NCBI GenBank assembly: GCA_001785575.1
Contig: MFUC01000022.1
Span: 1-28,334 of the forward strand
Length of the DNA: 28,334 nt
Reading direction: 5' to 3'
Source: Candidatus Nomurabacteria bacterium RIFCSPHIGHO2_02_FULL_38_15
Lineage (GTDB): Bacteria > Patescibacteriota > Minisyncoccia > Phycocordibacterales > UBA9973
Made by a program: the position numbers and the translations under genes. Positions 1 to 7,635 of this stretch are shown here, piece by piece (the first letter of the stretch is position 1; the number at the start of each line of letters is the position of its first letter). Below the pieces are notes generated by a model. It did not search any database and was not told the DNA's origin. It worked only from the letters and a program-made list of their open reading frames with translations.

Positions 1-170
1 GTTGAAATAGTTTTAACATTTGATTTTATAGACGCATCATCACCCTTGGATTTGGCAACACCTAGTGAACCAATAATAACTGCGGCTAAAATACCAATAA
101 TTGCGATAACGACGAGTAATTCAATGAGTGTAAAACCAAAACTTCTGCTTGTGTTTTTATTTAATAACAT
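1..170 (-). CDS. Type IV pilin precursor, N-terminal part (cut by window edge)
   Basis: The reverse strand from an ATG at 168-170 reads about 56 codons before the window ends. After a short basic leader (MLLNKNTSRSF) comes the class III prepilin signal GFTLIELLVV, with cleavage expected before Phe by a prepilin peptidase not present here. The hydrophobic helix that packs into the pilus core follows, then a charged turn (KSKGDDASIK). The helix closely resembles the pilin at 245-730, so the two are paralogs in tandem. The gene has its own -10 box and lies beyond the terminator of the upstream pilin, so it may be expressed separately. Whether it is a second major pilin or a minor pilin cannot be decided because the globular domain lies outside the window. 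Confidence 0.88.
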   Translation of the reverse strand, partial: MLLNKNTSRSFGFTLIELLVVIAIIGILAAVIIGSLGVAKSKGDDASIKSNVKTIS

Positions 171-179
171 AATATATCT

Positions 180-185
180 ATTATA
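180..185 (-). promoter_or_regulatory. -10 box of the left-edge pilin
   Basis: On the minus strand TATAAT lies 9 nt before the ATG at 170. Transcription should start 2-3 nt before the start codon. It follows directly after the terminator of the upstream pilin, supporting separate expression. Confidence 0.5.
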
Positions 186-193
186 GTCTATAC

Positions 194-221
194 AAAAAAA
201 GAAAACCACCCTTTCGAGTGG
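194..221 (-). terminator. Intrinsic terminator of the 161-aa pilin
   Basis: On the minus strand CCACTC-GAAA-GGGTGG forms a 6-bp stem (one T-G pair) closed by a GNRA-type GAAA loop, followed by TTTTCTTTTTTT. It lies about 24 nt after the pilin stop and separates the two pilin genes. Confidence 0.85.
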
Positions 222-244
222 ATTTCTTTTTTGAAAAATAGCTA

Positions 245-730
245 CTATGGACAAGTAACAGTTGCACCCGTAGCGATACCTGTTAGAGCACCAGTGACTA
301 CCTTACCAGCACCATTTGAATCAACACAATAGTAAGTTCCAGACACTGACTTTAAAGCAACAGCGGCAGCCCAACCATCACCGCTATTAGCGTTTGTTGT
401 TGTGCCGTATGCTGTGCTACCTGCAGCAGCTGCAGCAGCCTTCAAGCCTTCATACATTGTATTTGTTCCACCTGAAGCGAAAGCCGACGTACAACCCGAT
501 GCTGTACCAGCACCAGTTATAGAACAAGCAACGGCTGAACCATAGTTACTATTTGTATCATAATACAACGCAGCTTGGGCACGGATGTTAGCTAAGTTAG
601 CCTTGATTGCGGCATCAGCACCTTTTGTTCGTGCAGAGTTTAGCGAAGCTAAAACAACTGACGCCAAAATACCGATGATCGCAATAACGACTAGAAGTTC
701 GATAAGCGTAAAACCTTTTTTATTTGACAT
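245..730 (-). CDS. Type IV major pilin-like protein
   Basis: This 161-aa prepilin should be the main structural subunit, or a minor one, of the pilus built by the genes upstream. MSNKK is a short basic leader. GFTLIELLVV (residues 6-15) is the prepilin peptidase site, with Glu at position +5 of the mature protein, followed by a hydrophobic helix to about residue 30. The rest is a Gly/Ala/Ser/Thr-rich globular domain with four cysteines that could form disulfides. It lies at the end of the pilM-pilC gene run but has its own promoter about 60 bp upstream, a leader with two palindromes, and a strong terminator. It is therefore probably a separate, highly expressed transcript. The stop codon is TAG. 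The family call is secure; major versus minor pilin is inferred from position and terminator strength. Confidence 0.92.
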   Translation of the reverse strand: MSNKKGFTLIELLVVIAIIGILASVVLASLNSARTKGADAAIKANLANIRAQAALYYDTNSNYGSAVACSITGAGTASGCTSAFASGGTNTMYEGLKAAAAAAGSTAYGTTTNANSGDGWAAAVALKSVSGTYYCVDSNGAGKVVTGALTGIATGATVTCP

Positions 731-742
731 GTAAATTTACAT
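729..742. repeat. Perfect 14-bp palindrome at the pilin start codon
   Basis: ATGTAAATTTACAT is its own reverse complement and includes the first two bases of the pilin ATG (minus strand). In RNA it can fold as a 5-bp stem with an AAUU loop touching the start codon; as DNA it could be a dimeric repressor site. Confidence 0.6.
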
Positions 743-756
743 TAAATTATTAATTA

Positions 757-772
757 CGTGTGTGCACACACG
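757..772. promoter_or_regulatory. Perfect 16-bp palindrome in the pilin leader
   Basis: CGTGTGTGCACACACG is its own reverse complement. It lies between the pilin -10 box and the start codon, so in the mRNA it can form a 6-bp GC-rich stem with a UGCA loop; as DNA it has operator-like symmetry. Function unknown. Confidence 0.55.
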
Positions 773-790
773 CGACCTGATAATACCTAG

Positions 791-796
791 ATTATA
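791..796 (-). promoter_or_regulatory. Extended -10 promoter of the 161-aa pilin
   Basis: On the minus strand TGCTATAAT is a consensus extended -10. The predicted start is near 784, giving a leader of about 54 nt, much longer than for most genes here. No convincing -35 box is seen. Confidence 0.65.
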
Positions 797-866
797 GCAT
801 AAATTATAAAGCAATGCCCCCAGGGTGTGGAAATCTTTTTATTATGTTTATAGAATTATAAAAGAA

Positions 867-2072
867 TTATGAAATACCACCAGCAATACTATATATTGGC
901 ATCAAGACTGAAACTAAAATCAAGCCCACACCTAAACCAAGCGCCACGATCATGACTGGCTCGATCAAGCTGACAAGTGTTTCCACGGCATCATCCACCT
1001 CGCGTTTATAAAATTTAGCTAGAGTTTTTAAAATTTGGCCCAAGGCACCGGTCTCTTCACCCACTTTAATCATCTGGACTAAAATTTGCGGGATAGTTTC
1101 GTATTTAGAAAGTGATTGCGAGAGTGTGGCACCAGCTTTGACTTCTTCGCTGGCTGTAATCAAAATAGCTTGATATTTGCTGTTAGACACAACATCAGAT
1201 GTAATTTGAATGGCCCGCACAATTGGTATACCCGATGATAGCATTGTGTCTAGGTTATCAGCAATGCGAGCTAGGTAGACTTTACGAAATAGTGGCCCAA
1301 AAATTGGCGCAGTAATTTTAAGCTCGTCAATCATTTGTTTGCCTCTTAATGAACGGGCTAAATAAACAATATACCCGATTAGAGCAATAAGCCCCGCTAG
1401 CAAGAATATACCGTAATTAACCATAATATTTGATATGCCAATAACGATTTTTGTATAAACTGGCACTTCTTGACCAGATTGCAAAATAATTTCAGATAGC
1501 TTGGGAATAATCATGGTAAACATTAAAATCATCACAACGAAGAAAATACCAATGACAAAACCTGGATAAATCAAAGCATTTTTAGTTTTGCTCGTTAAAG
1601 CATACTGACGGTCTAAATAATCAGCCAAGTAATTAAAAGTAATAGTCAAATTACCCGATTCCTCACCCGAACGCACCATATTTGTATAAAAACTTGAAAA
1701 GACGTCGGGGTGCTTGTTCATCGCATCTGAAATAGCCACGCCAGCTTGCAAATCCTCAACAATACGTAACAATTTACGAGCTAAAAGCTTATTTTCAGAA
1801 TTTGTGGCTAATAATTGAAAGGCCTTCAGGGCTGAAACATTGGCTTCAAATAATGTAGCTATTTGACGCGACAAAATAACTACATCTTTACTTTTAACCT
1901 TTTCAAAAAAAGACAGTTGAAAAATGTTGCCTGGCGTGCCCTCTTCAGTAACTTTCAAAACTATCAAACCCCTTTTTTGCAAAGCTGAAACAGCCAAATC
2001 TTGGTTTGGTGCTTCAACTAAACCTGTTTTTTTCTCGCCCTTATCGGTAACTGCATCGTATTTATAGTTCAT
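867..2072 (-). CDS. pilC: Type IV pilus inner-membrane platform protein PilC (GspF family)
   Basis: PilC is the polytopic platform protein that couples the PilB and PilT motors to pilin insertion and extraction. The 401-aa length is normal for the family. The N-terminal 60 residues (NYKYDAVTDKGEKKTGLVEA) form the usual small cytoplasmic domain. Two GspF repeats follow, roughly residues 70-195 (GEESGNL) and 270-395 (GEETGALGQIL), each ending in hydrophobic membrane segments (about 168-190, 218-237 and 370-395). It starts 12 nt after the pilT stop, so it is co-transcribed with pilT. No Shine-Dalgarno motif precedes the ATG. The stop is followed by about 70 bp with no clear terminator before the pilin promoter, so read-through into the pilin is possible. 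Confidence 0.95.
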   Translation of the reverse strand: MNYKYDAVTDKGEKKTGLVEAPNQDLAVSALQKRGLIVLKVTEEGTPGNIFQLSFFEKVKSKDVVILSRQIATLFEANVSALKAFQLLATNSENKLLARKLLRIVEDLQAGVAISDAMNKHPDVFSSFYTNMVRSGEESGNLTITFNYLADYLDRQYALTSKTKNALIYPGFVIGIFFVVMILMFTMIIPKLSEIILQSGQEVPVYTKIVIGISNIMVNYGIFLLAGLIALIGYIVYLARSLRGKQMIDELKITAPIFGPLFRKVYLARIADNLDTMLSSGIPIVRAIQITSDVVSNSKYQAILITASEEVKAGATLSQSLSKYETIPQILVQMIKVGEETGALGQILKTLAKFYKREVDDAVETLVSLIEPVMIVALGLGVGLILVSVLMPIYSIAGGIS

Positions 2073-2084
2073 AAATTATAAAAA

Positions 2085-3131
2085 TTATATTAACTGCCGC
2101 AAGGCTTTTGGATTATTAGAGTATAAAATTGCATTGTCTATAGTAATTTGACCCATTTTGATTAGCTCTATTAACGAACGATTCAGGTCAACCATGCCTT
2201 GTTCCAAGCTTGTTTCAATAACGATGTTTAATTCATGGGTGCGCTTTTCGCGAATTAAATTAGCAATGGCATTATTGTTAATTAAAAGCTCATAGGCTGG
2301 TACACGCCCACCGCCAATTTTAGGTACCAAACGTTGTGAAAATATACCCAACAAGCTTGAAGCTAATTGCGAGCGAATTTGGTCTTGCTGATTAGGTGGG
2401 AATGAGTCAATAATACGGTCAATTGATTGGGCAGCATTGTTAGTATGCATGGTTGAAAATACTAAGTGACCAGTTTCAGCCGCAGTTACGGCTGTGGCCA
2501 TCGTTTCATGCGAGCGCATTTCACCAACTAAAATAACATTGACGTCTTCGCGAAAAACATTTTTTAAAGCTGTTTCAAAATCTTTAGTATCAATACCGAC
2601 TTCGCGTTGATGAATAAGTGATTTCTTACTTTCGAATGTATATTCAGCCGGGTCTTCTATTGTAATTATATGGGCGGCGCGGTTTTGATTGATAATTTCA
2701 ATCATTGACGCTAAAGTTGTTGATTTACCTTGACCAACCGGGCCCACGACCAAGAAAAAGCCTTGTCGGGCCATAGCAAAATCATTCAAAATTTTAGGTA
2801 AAGCTAATTCAGCCAAACTTTTAACCTTGGGTATCAGCCTTAAAGATAAAGCATATTTACCCTTTTGCACATAAGCATTGCCCCGTATGCGACTGCCTTC
2901 GTAGTCGTACGAAAAATCTTTCTCAAAATTATCAGCAAAGTCCTGCAACATTTTTTCGGTCAACATTTCGCGCAACAAGCCAGTAATGTCTTCATTGGTT
3001 GGAACATCAAAATTTGTCAGCGGTATTAGCTCACCAGCAATACGCACCAATGGAGTATCACCAGCCGAAATATGTAGGTCGGAACCGTTGTTGGCAATTA
3101 ACGCATCTAGATAATTTTTAATTGGATTCAT
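2085..3131 (-). CDS. pilT: Type IV pilus retraction ATPase PilT
   Basis: PilT is the hexameric cytoplasmic ATPase that powers pilus retraction, hence twitching and DNA uptake. The 348-aa protein has the N-terminal PAS-like domain with DLHISAG (residues 18-24), Walker A GPVGQGKST at 130-138, the Asp box (TIEDPAEYTF), Walker B with VILVGEMR (199-206) and the His box TGHLVFSTMHTN. The typical family P-loop is GPTGSGKST; V and Q here are mild departures that keep the catalytic Lys-Ser. The choice of pilT over pilB rests on length, position and the MRSHETMATAVTAAETGH block. It has its own near-leaderless promoter in the 27-bp gap after pilB. Confidence 0.95.
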   Translation of the reverse strand: MNPIKNYLDALIANNGSDLHISAGDTPLVRIAGELIPLTNFDVPTNEDITGLLREMLTEKMLQDFADNFEKDFSYDYEGSRIRGNAYVQKGKYALSLRLIPKVKSLAELALPKILNDFAMARQGFFLVVGPVGQGKSTTLASMIEIINQNRAAHIITIEDPAEYTFESKKSLIHQREVGIDTKDFETALKNVFREDVNVILVGEMRSHETMATAVTAAETGHLVFSTMHTNNAAQSIDRIIDSFPPNQQDQIRSQLASSLLGIFSQRLVPKIGGGRVPAYELLINNNAIANLIREKRTHELNIVIETSLEQGMVDLNRSLIELIKMGQITIDNAILYSNNPKALRQLI

Positions 3132-3142
3132 ATTATTAAAAT

Positions 3143-3148
3143 ATTATA
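3143..3148 (-). promoter_or_regulatory. Extended -10 promoter before pilT
   Basis: On the minus strand TGCTATAAT lies 11 nt before the pilT ATG, inside the pilB-pilT gap. It would allow pilT-pilC expression independent of pilM-pilB. Confidence 0.55.
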
Positions 3149-3158
3149 GCACATAAAA

Positions 3159-4901
3159 TTATGAGCGATCATTAGCTAGTGTATAAACCTCACTCATAGG
3201 TATGTCGCCCCTCAAACTTTTCATAAAACCATCTTCGCGCATTGTCAGCATGCCCTTGCTCCGCGCCAAATTATAGACATCTTCCTCAGCTGGTGATTTT
3301 AAAATTAGTCTTTGCATGTCGCGATCAATTTTGAACATTTCATAAACCGCCACGCGCCCCTTAGTACCCGTCGGCGACTGCGGAGTTTGAATTGTTTCAA
3401 TATACGTATCTGGCAAGTTAATATTTTTTCTAAAGGGCTCAGGTAAATCTTTAAAATAAGCCTTGTATTCTTCGCGCACGATTTCATCCATTGGAACTTC
3501 GCGCTTAGCTTCAGGATGAGTTTTGCGCACTAAACGCTGAGCAATACCTAAAACTAATGTCGGGGCAATTAAATACGGATCAACGCCCATATCAATCAAG
3601 CGCGGTACAATACCAGCGGCATTATTAGTGTGCAAGGTTGATAAGACCAAGTGGCCAGTCAAAGCGGCTTGAATGGCTAGTTGGGCGGTTTCTTTGTCGC
3701 GAATCTCACCCACAAAAATTACATTAGGGTCTTGCCTCAATATTGAACGTAGGCCAGTCGCAAAAGTATAGCCAATCTCAGGCATAACTTGAGATTGATT
3801 AACCTGGGGAATATTAAATTCAACCGGATCTTCAAGTGAAACAACATTGATTGACTCTTTGTCAATTTCGTTCAACATAGCATAAATCGTGGTTGATTTA
3901 CCTGAACCAGTCGGGCCGGTCACTAAAATCAAGCCATACGGACGCCTTAAGGCTTCACGCACGATGGCTTCATTTTGAGGTGTTAAATCAACGTCCCTAA
4001 GTTGGCGAATACCACCCTCAGAATCTAAAATACGCAAAACCACTTTTTCACCAAAATGGGTAGGGAAAGTTGAGACACGAAAATCAATTTTTTTGTCACC
4101 AATTTTAGTTGAAAAACTACCATCTTGTGGTTTACGTTTCTCATCAAGCCTTAATTTAGCTAAAATTTTAATACGCGCAACTACCCCAGGAAAGACTTGC
4201 AATGGTAAAATAAGCGACGTATGTAAAGCACCATCAACTCGAAAACGAACAACTACTTTCTCACCCGTATTTTCAATGTGAATATCAGACGCCTCACCCT
4301 CAACACCATGGCGTAAAATAACAGCCACAATTTTAATGATTGGAGCTTCTTCAATAATTTTTTCTTCATCACCTTGTGTAATGGCTTTCTGTATTATTGG
4401 ATCCAGAGCCTCCATTTGCTCTTGAGCTTCAACAAGTTCAGGGTCAATGTCGTTAAGCGCATCATGCACCTGGCTACCAATGCCTTTGTAACCACTAATT
4501 AAAATATCTAAATTTTTATCACTAATCAAGGCGACTGTAAAGGGTATATTTTTTTTTGAAGCAATAAATTGCAAAGCATCAATCGCCTGCACATTGTCGG
4601 GGTCAGTAATCCCGACTTTTAAAATCCCATCAGCAAAACCAATTGGGGCAATACGGTAATGTCTAGCCGCATCTTCAGGTATATAGCTAAAAACTTCCAG
4701 CGGAACTTGGGCTGGGTCAACTTTGGCTGATGGAATATTGTAATATTTTGACTTTGTTTCAAGCACATAGTCTTCGTCGGCGCCCTCTTCGGTCAAAGCT
4801 TCTGAAATTGAAATATTTTTAGTCCGAGCCAAATTAATAGCTCGCTCCATTATGTCAGCGTCAACTTTTTTTTCCTTTTTAAGTAAATCTAAAAAGCTCA
4901 T
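3159..4901 (-). CDS. pilB: Type IV pilus extension ATPase PilB (GspE family)
   Basis: PilB powers pilin polymerisation from the cytoplasmic side. The 580-aa protein has an N-terminal MshEN/GspE-N region (about 1-140, with LDLLKKEKKVD and YKGIG), the linker, then the ATPase core: DIHIE (206-210), Walker A GPTGSGKST (329-337), Asp box SLEDPVEFN, Walker B NVIFVGEIRD (393-402) and His box TGHLVLSTLHTN. The C-terminal region, where many PilB/GspE proteins carry a zinc-binding CxxC...CxxC pair, has no cysteine; the whole protein is cysteine-free. GRVAVYEMF, the usual segment after the zinc finger, is present, so the finger has been replaced rather than truncated. The gene starts 1 nt after the TAG of the PilP-like gene, indicating translational coupling. 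Confidence 0.95.
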   Translation of the reverse strand: MSFLDLLKKEKKVDADIMERAINLARTKNISISEALTEEGADEDYVLETKSKYYNIPSAKVDPAQVPLEVFSYIPEDAARHYRIAPIGFADGILKVGITDPDNVQAIDALQFIASKKNIPFTVALISDKNLDILISGYKGIGSQVHDALNDIDPELVEAQEQMEALDPIIQKAITQGDEEKIIEEAPIIKIVAVILRHGVEGEASDIHIENTGEKVVVRFRVDGALHTSLILPLQVFPGVVARIKILAKLRLDEKRKPQDGSFSTKIGDKKIDFRVSTFPTHFGEKVVLRILDSEGGIRQLRDVDLTPQNEAIVREALRRPYGLILVTGPTGSGKSTTIYAMLNEIDKESINVVSLEDPVEFNIPQVNQSQVMPEIGYTFATGLRSILRQDPNVIFVGEIRDKETAQLAIQAALTGHLVLSTLHTNNAAGIVPRLIDMGVDPYLIAPTLVLGIAQRLVRKTHPEAKREVPMDEIVREEYKAYFKDLPEPFRKNINLPDTYIETIQTPQSPTGTKGRVAVYEMFKIDRDMQRLILKSPAEEDVYNLARSKGMLTMREDGFMKSLRGDIPMSEVYTLANDRS

Positions 4902-4902
4902 A

Positions 4903-5289
4903 CTAAGGTTTTATGTCAGTTTTGGCTTCAGGCTTAATTTCTGTCTGACCAAAAAAAGAATCTACACCCAATGGGGCAAATGGGTTTACACGACCAACTA
5001 GGCGAGGATCTTCTAGAACAATCGGCAATGAAAAATCGACCAGTTTTTGATATGACTTGTTAGCAAAAAAGGTTGTATCTAACTTCATAGACTTAACTTG
5101 TGCAAGTGATTGTAAAAATTTAGCCGAATCATTGGCGGTACTAGGCTCAGTTGTTGATAATAAACTTTGGTTTTGGCTTTGCAAGACATTTGTTTGGATT
5201 TTTTCTTTACCAAAAACCAATATAGCAACAATGATTATTGCCCCGATAATTAAAATAAATAAAATAATTTTTTTAAAAGTTGATTTCAT
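4903..5289 (-). CDS. PilP-like type IV pilus alignment protein
   Basis: This 128-aa protein has a basic N-terminus (MKSTFKK), one membrane segment (about residues 8-26), a Ser/Gln/Thr-rich linker and a short C-terminal region containing GRVNPFAPLG. The RxNPF-type block resembles the conserved part of PilP, which follows PilO in classical pilMNOPQ operons. Unlike classical PilP it has no lipobox cysteine and no large beta domain, consistent with a cell lacking a conventional outer membrane. The position between pilO (gap 3 nt) and pilB (gap 1 nt) supports a pilus role. The PilP link is inferred from motif and gene order; alternatively it is a lineage-specific small pilus protein. Confidence 0.68.
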   Translation of the reverse strand: MKSTFKKIILFILIIGAIIIVAILVFGKEKIQTNVLQSQNQSLLSTTEPSTANDSAKFLQSLAQVKSMKLDTTFFANKSYQKLVDFSLPIVLEDPRLVGRVNPFAPLGVDSFFGQTEIKPEAKTDIKP

Positions 5290-5292
5290 ATG

Positions 5293-5865
5293 TTAATTCT
5301 TTAACCAATACGACCGAGTCGTGATTGAAAACTCATAAACATCTTCTTTGCCAACACCGGCTCCACCAGAACTAAATGAAACATCGGTAATGTCAAGTAA
5401 TCTAAGGCTATTTTCCAAAGACTCTATAAACACTAAAAATTGCTTGTAAGTGCCAGACACAGCAAAACGCAATGTGTACGAACCATAAGGCACGCGCGAG
5501 GCTTTCGAGTCGGCTGACAACTTATCGACATTACCATTTTTAATTTCTTCAGGATTGTAGTCGGCCTTTTTTAATATCATACCACTACGTTTAGCAATGC
5601 CATTAACATCGTTAACAAAGCGTACGTTATCAACAGTGTCAGGAATCATTTTTTTCAAACGCTCAACTTGGGCTGGATCAAGTGATTGAAAGCGACCAAT
5701 AACATCTTGGCCTAGGGCAGCAAATTCTCGAGCATTTGATTCAGTTGTGTTCAGCTCAGTTTTTTTAGACTTCAAATCATCAACCTGGGTCTTGATCGGC
5801 AAAACCAAAAACACAAAGATCAAGACTCCAGCGGCTATTCGAATGATTGAAAAAATAATTCTCAT
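5293..5865 (-). CDS. pilO: PilO-like type IV pilus alignment protein
   Basis: PilO forms heterodimers with PilN in the inner membrane and aligns the pilus machinery. The 190-aa protein has an N-terminal membrane helix (about residues 5-24), a coiled-coil stretch (TQVDDLKSKKTELNTTESNAREF) and a C-terminal ferredoxin-like region with the hallmark pattern around VERLKKMIPDTVDNVRFVNDVNGIAKRSG and a later YKQFLVFIESLENSLRLLDI. These match the LxxLxP...l.aiA...gl and lEnl.ril arrangement of the PilO family. It lies between pilN and the PilP-like gene. A possible weak internal promoter lies in the 37-bp gap upstream. Confidence 0.85.
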   Translation of the reverse strand: MRIIFSIIRIAAGVLIFVFLVLPIKTQVDDLKSKKTELNTTESNAREFAALGQDVIGRFQSLDPAQVERLKKMIPDTVDNVRFVNDVNGIAKRSGMILKKADYNPEEIKNGNVDKLSADSKASRVPYGSYTLRFAVSGTYKQFLVFIESLENSLRLLDITDVSFSSGGAGVGKEDVYEFSITTRSYWLKN

Positions 5866-5879
5866 AATATTGTGTTTTA

Positions 5880-5885
5880 ATTATA
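5880..5885 (-). promoter_or_regulatory. Possible internal -10 box before pilO
   Basis: TATAAT on the minus strand lies 14 nt before the pilO ATG in the pilN-pilO gap. There is no TGn extension and no clear -35, so it is a weaker candidate than the other promoters listed. Confidence 0.3.
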
Positions 5886-5902
5886 CTATAAAAAATAATA
5901 AA

Positions 5903-6499
5903 TTACTGCCCAGCATAAGTTTTATACAGCACAAAACTTGGGTCGACCAAAAACGATAGTTCAAAACTTACATTCCCCTTTTGGTCAGGCACCAGATTTG
6001 AGAAAAGCGGATCTTTGAAAAAACGATTACGCGAAAATGTGTCAGACTGCAAGGCGATAACATCATAGCCTTGAGCCACGCCTGACATTTTAACTAATGT
6101 TGAAGCCCGTTCACCTGTTGGCATTTGCAATGTAAAATTAGTAAATCGCACAGTCTTTAAAGTTATTTCCTCTAAAGATTTAAATAAGGGCGTAATAATT
6201 GTGTGATTTTCAAGCAATGTTTCAGCTGATTGCAGGCGCCTGTTTACGTCATCTAACTCAACTACAATATTTGAATCAAATGTTTCGCTTTGGCGAGTTA
6301 AGCTAGCATTTGTATTGACTATATTACCACTTAGTTGTTGCCGGTATAAAAACAAAATACCATATGCCACAACCGAGGCAATGAAAACCAGGGTGGCAAT
6401 AAGCCCCAAAAACGTAACCCAACCACTAGGCGCCGTTTTGTTTGAAATCGGTGCCATTGGGCGCTTGGGTATAAAAGTTGTTTGAAATGTTGGTTCCAT
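5903..6499 (-). CDS. pilN: PilN-like type IV pilus alignment protein
   Basis: PilN bridges cytoplasmic PilM to periplasmic or extracellular PilO. The 198-aa protein begins with a cytoplasmic tail of about 28 residues containing FIPKRP, which could take the place of the PilM-binding INLLP-type motif. A membrane helix follows (about residues 29-53), then a coiled-coil segment (TRQSETFDSNIVVELDDVNRRLQ) and a small alpha/beta C-terminal domain. The call rests on this architecture and on its place between pilM and pilO. Sequence identity to classical PilN cannot be judged here, and a generic PilN/GspL-like role is the conservative reading. It starts 17 nt after the pilM stop. Confidence 0.8.
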   Translation of the reverse strand: MEPTFQTTFIPKRPMAPISNKTAPSGWVTFLGLIATLVFIASVVAYGILFLYRQQLSGNIVNTNASLTRQSETFDSNIVVELDDVNRRLQSAETLLENHTIITPLFKSLEEITLKTVRFTNFTLQMPTGERASTLVKMSGVAQGYDVIALQSDTFSRNRFFKDPLFSNLVPDQKGNVSFELSFLVDPSFVLYKTYAGQ

Positions 6500-6516
6500 A
6501 TTTTAAAAAATAAATG

Positions 6517-7608
6517 TTATGTTGTTATACCTCGCAAGGCCACGCCAACAGCTTGGGCATATTCGGGGCCAATAGTTTTTAGAGCCTCTTCTAAAAACTC
6601 TGGGCTTTTAGTTTTGGCAAAAGGATTGGCATAAATAACATCAGCTTGGAAAGCTTCAGTTGCTAATGCGTACAAACCCTTTAATCGTGACCCGCCACCT
6701 GACAAAATAATTTCGTGGACAGTTCTATTATACTTCTTTTCGTACGCAAGCACCACACTTTGACACTCTGAAATGATGTAATCTGTGGATAGCAAAATTA
6801 AATCCTTCAAGTAAGCATGCTCATTGACGGGCTCTAAACCATAAGTCACCTTTAATTCCTCGGCGCGCCCAAATGGTATACTGCGTGACAAAGCAATACC
6901 ATTAGTAATATCATAGCCCCCGCGATTTATAATATGCACTTGTTTAACAGTGCCGGCTTCAACAATCGCCACCTTAGTTTTTTGAGCACCAAAATCAATG
7001 ATCATAGTTGGTGATAATTCGTGGGTCATCAGTGATCTAACTAAACTGAAGAATTCAACTTCTAGAAACTTCATGTCCAACTCGGCATTTGACATAATAG
7101 CCTGAATTTTTTTGACTGACTCCGATATCACTGCCACAACTAAAACCTCTTTTTTACCGTCGGCTACTTCTTCAAAATCACGTTTCGGTATAACTATCCA
7201 GTCTAAACTGACATCACTAATATTAACCGGTACGTGTGAGCGAGCCTCACTTTTAACCGCTTCCTCCAACTCATTGCCCGTAACTACGTCAGGTAATGAT
7301 AGTGTAAACAATAGTGCATTTAGAGCCTGTACCGTAATACCAACATTTTTAGAAGTCACCTTGGCTTCAGTTAATAATGAAATTAAAGCCTTTGTAATTT
7401 GATCATTTTCTAAATTAGTCACCAAGCCGGCCTCATGCCCTGAAAATTGACCCAAACTAAGCGTGCCATAAGTTTCCAGCACAGCCAACGAACCTGATTT
7501 TTTAAGTTGCACAATTTTTATAGCTGATGAGCCGATATCGATACCAACTATAGTGTCATTATTTTCATTATTAAAAAGTGACTTGGCCCAATCTATAATC
7601 TTTGTCAT
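6517..7608 (-). CDS. pilM: Type IV pilus assembly protein PilM (actin-like ATPase)
   Basis: PilM is the cytoplasmic actin/FtsA-fold protein that binds the PilN tail. The 363-aa length is typical. The phosphate-1 motif is GIDIGSSAIK (22-31), phosphate-2 is MIIDFGAQKTKVAIV (about 202-216) and the adenosine motif is EIILSGGGSRLKGL near residue 300. The C-terminal EFLEEALKTIGPEYAQAVGVALRG matches the PilM family end. It is the first gene of the pilus operon, and its start is fixed by an extended -10 box (TGCTATACT) only 6 nt before the ATG, which predicts a leaderless mRNA. The promoter region is shared with the divergent comF gene. Confidence 0.94.
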   Translation of the reverse strand: MTKIIDWAKSLFNNENNDTIVGIDIGSSAIKIVQLKKSGSLAVLETYGTLSLGQFSGHEAGLVTNLENDQITKALISLLTEAKVTSKNVGITVQALNALLFTLSLPDVVTGNELEEAVKSEARSHVPVNISDVSLDWIVIPKRDFEEVADGKKEVLVVAVISESVKKIQAIMSNAELDMKFLEVEFFSLVRSLMTHELSPTMIIDFGAQKTKVAIVEAGTVKQVHIINRGGYDITNGIALSRSIPFGRAEELKVTYGLEPVNEHAYLKDLILLSTDYIISECQSVVLAYEKKYNRTVHEIILSGGGSRLKGLYALATEAFQADVIYANPFAKTKSPEFLEEALKTIGPEYAQAVGVALRGITT

Positions 7609-7635
7609 ATATAAAGTATAGCATACAATAAGTAT
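7609..7635. promoter_or_regulatory. Overlapping divergent promoters of pilM and comF
   Basis: This 27-bp gap holds both -10 boxes: TATACT for pilM on the minus strand (7615-7620, with TGC extension at 7621-7623) and TACAAT for comF on the plus strand (7624-7629). Each lies 6 nt from its ATG. Each -35 region must fall inside the other gene, so the two polymerase sites exclude each other. Confidence 0.65.
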
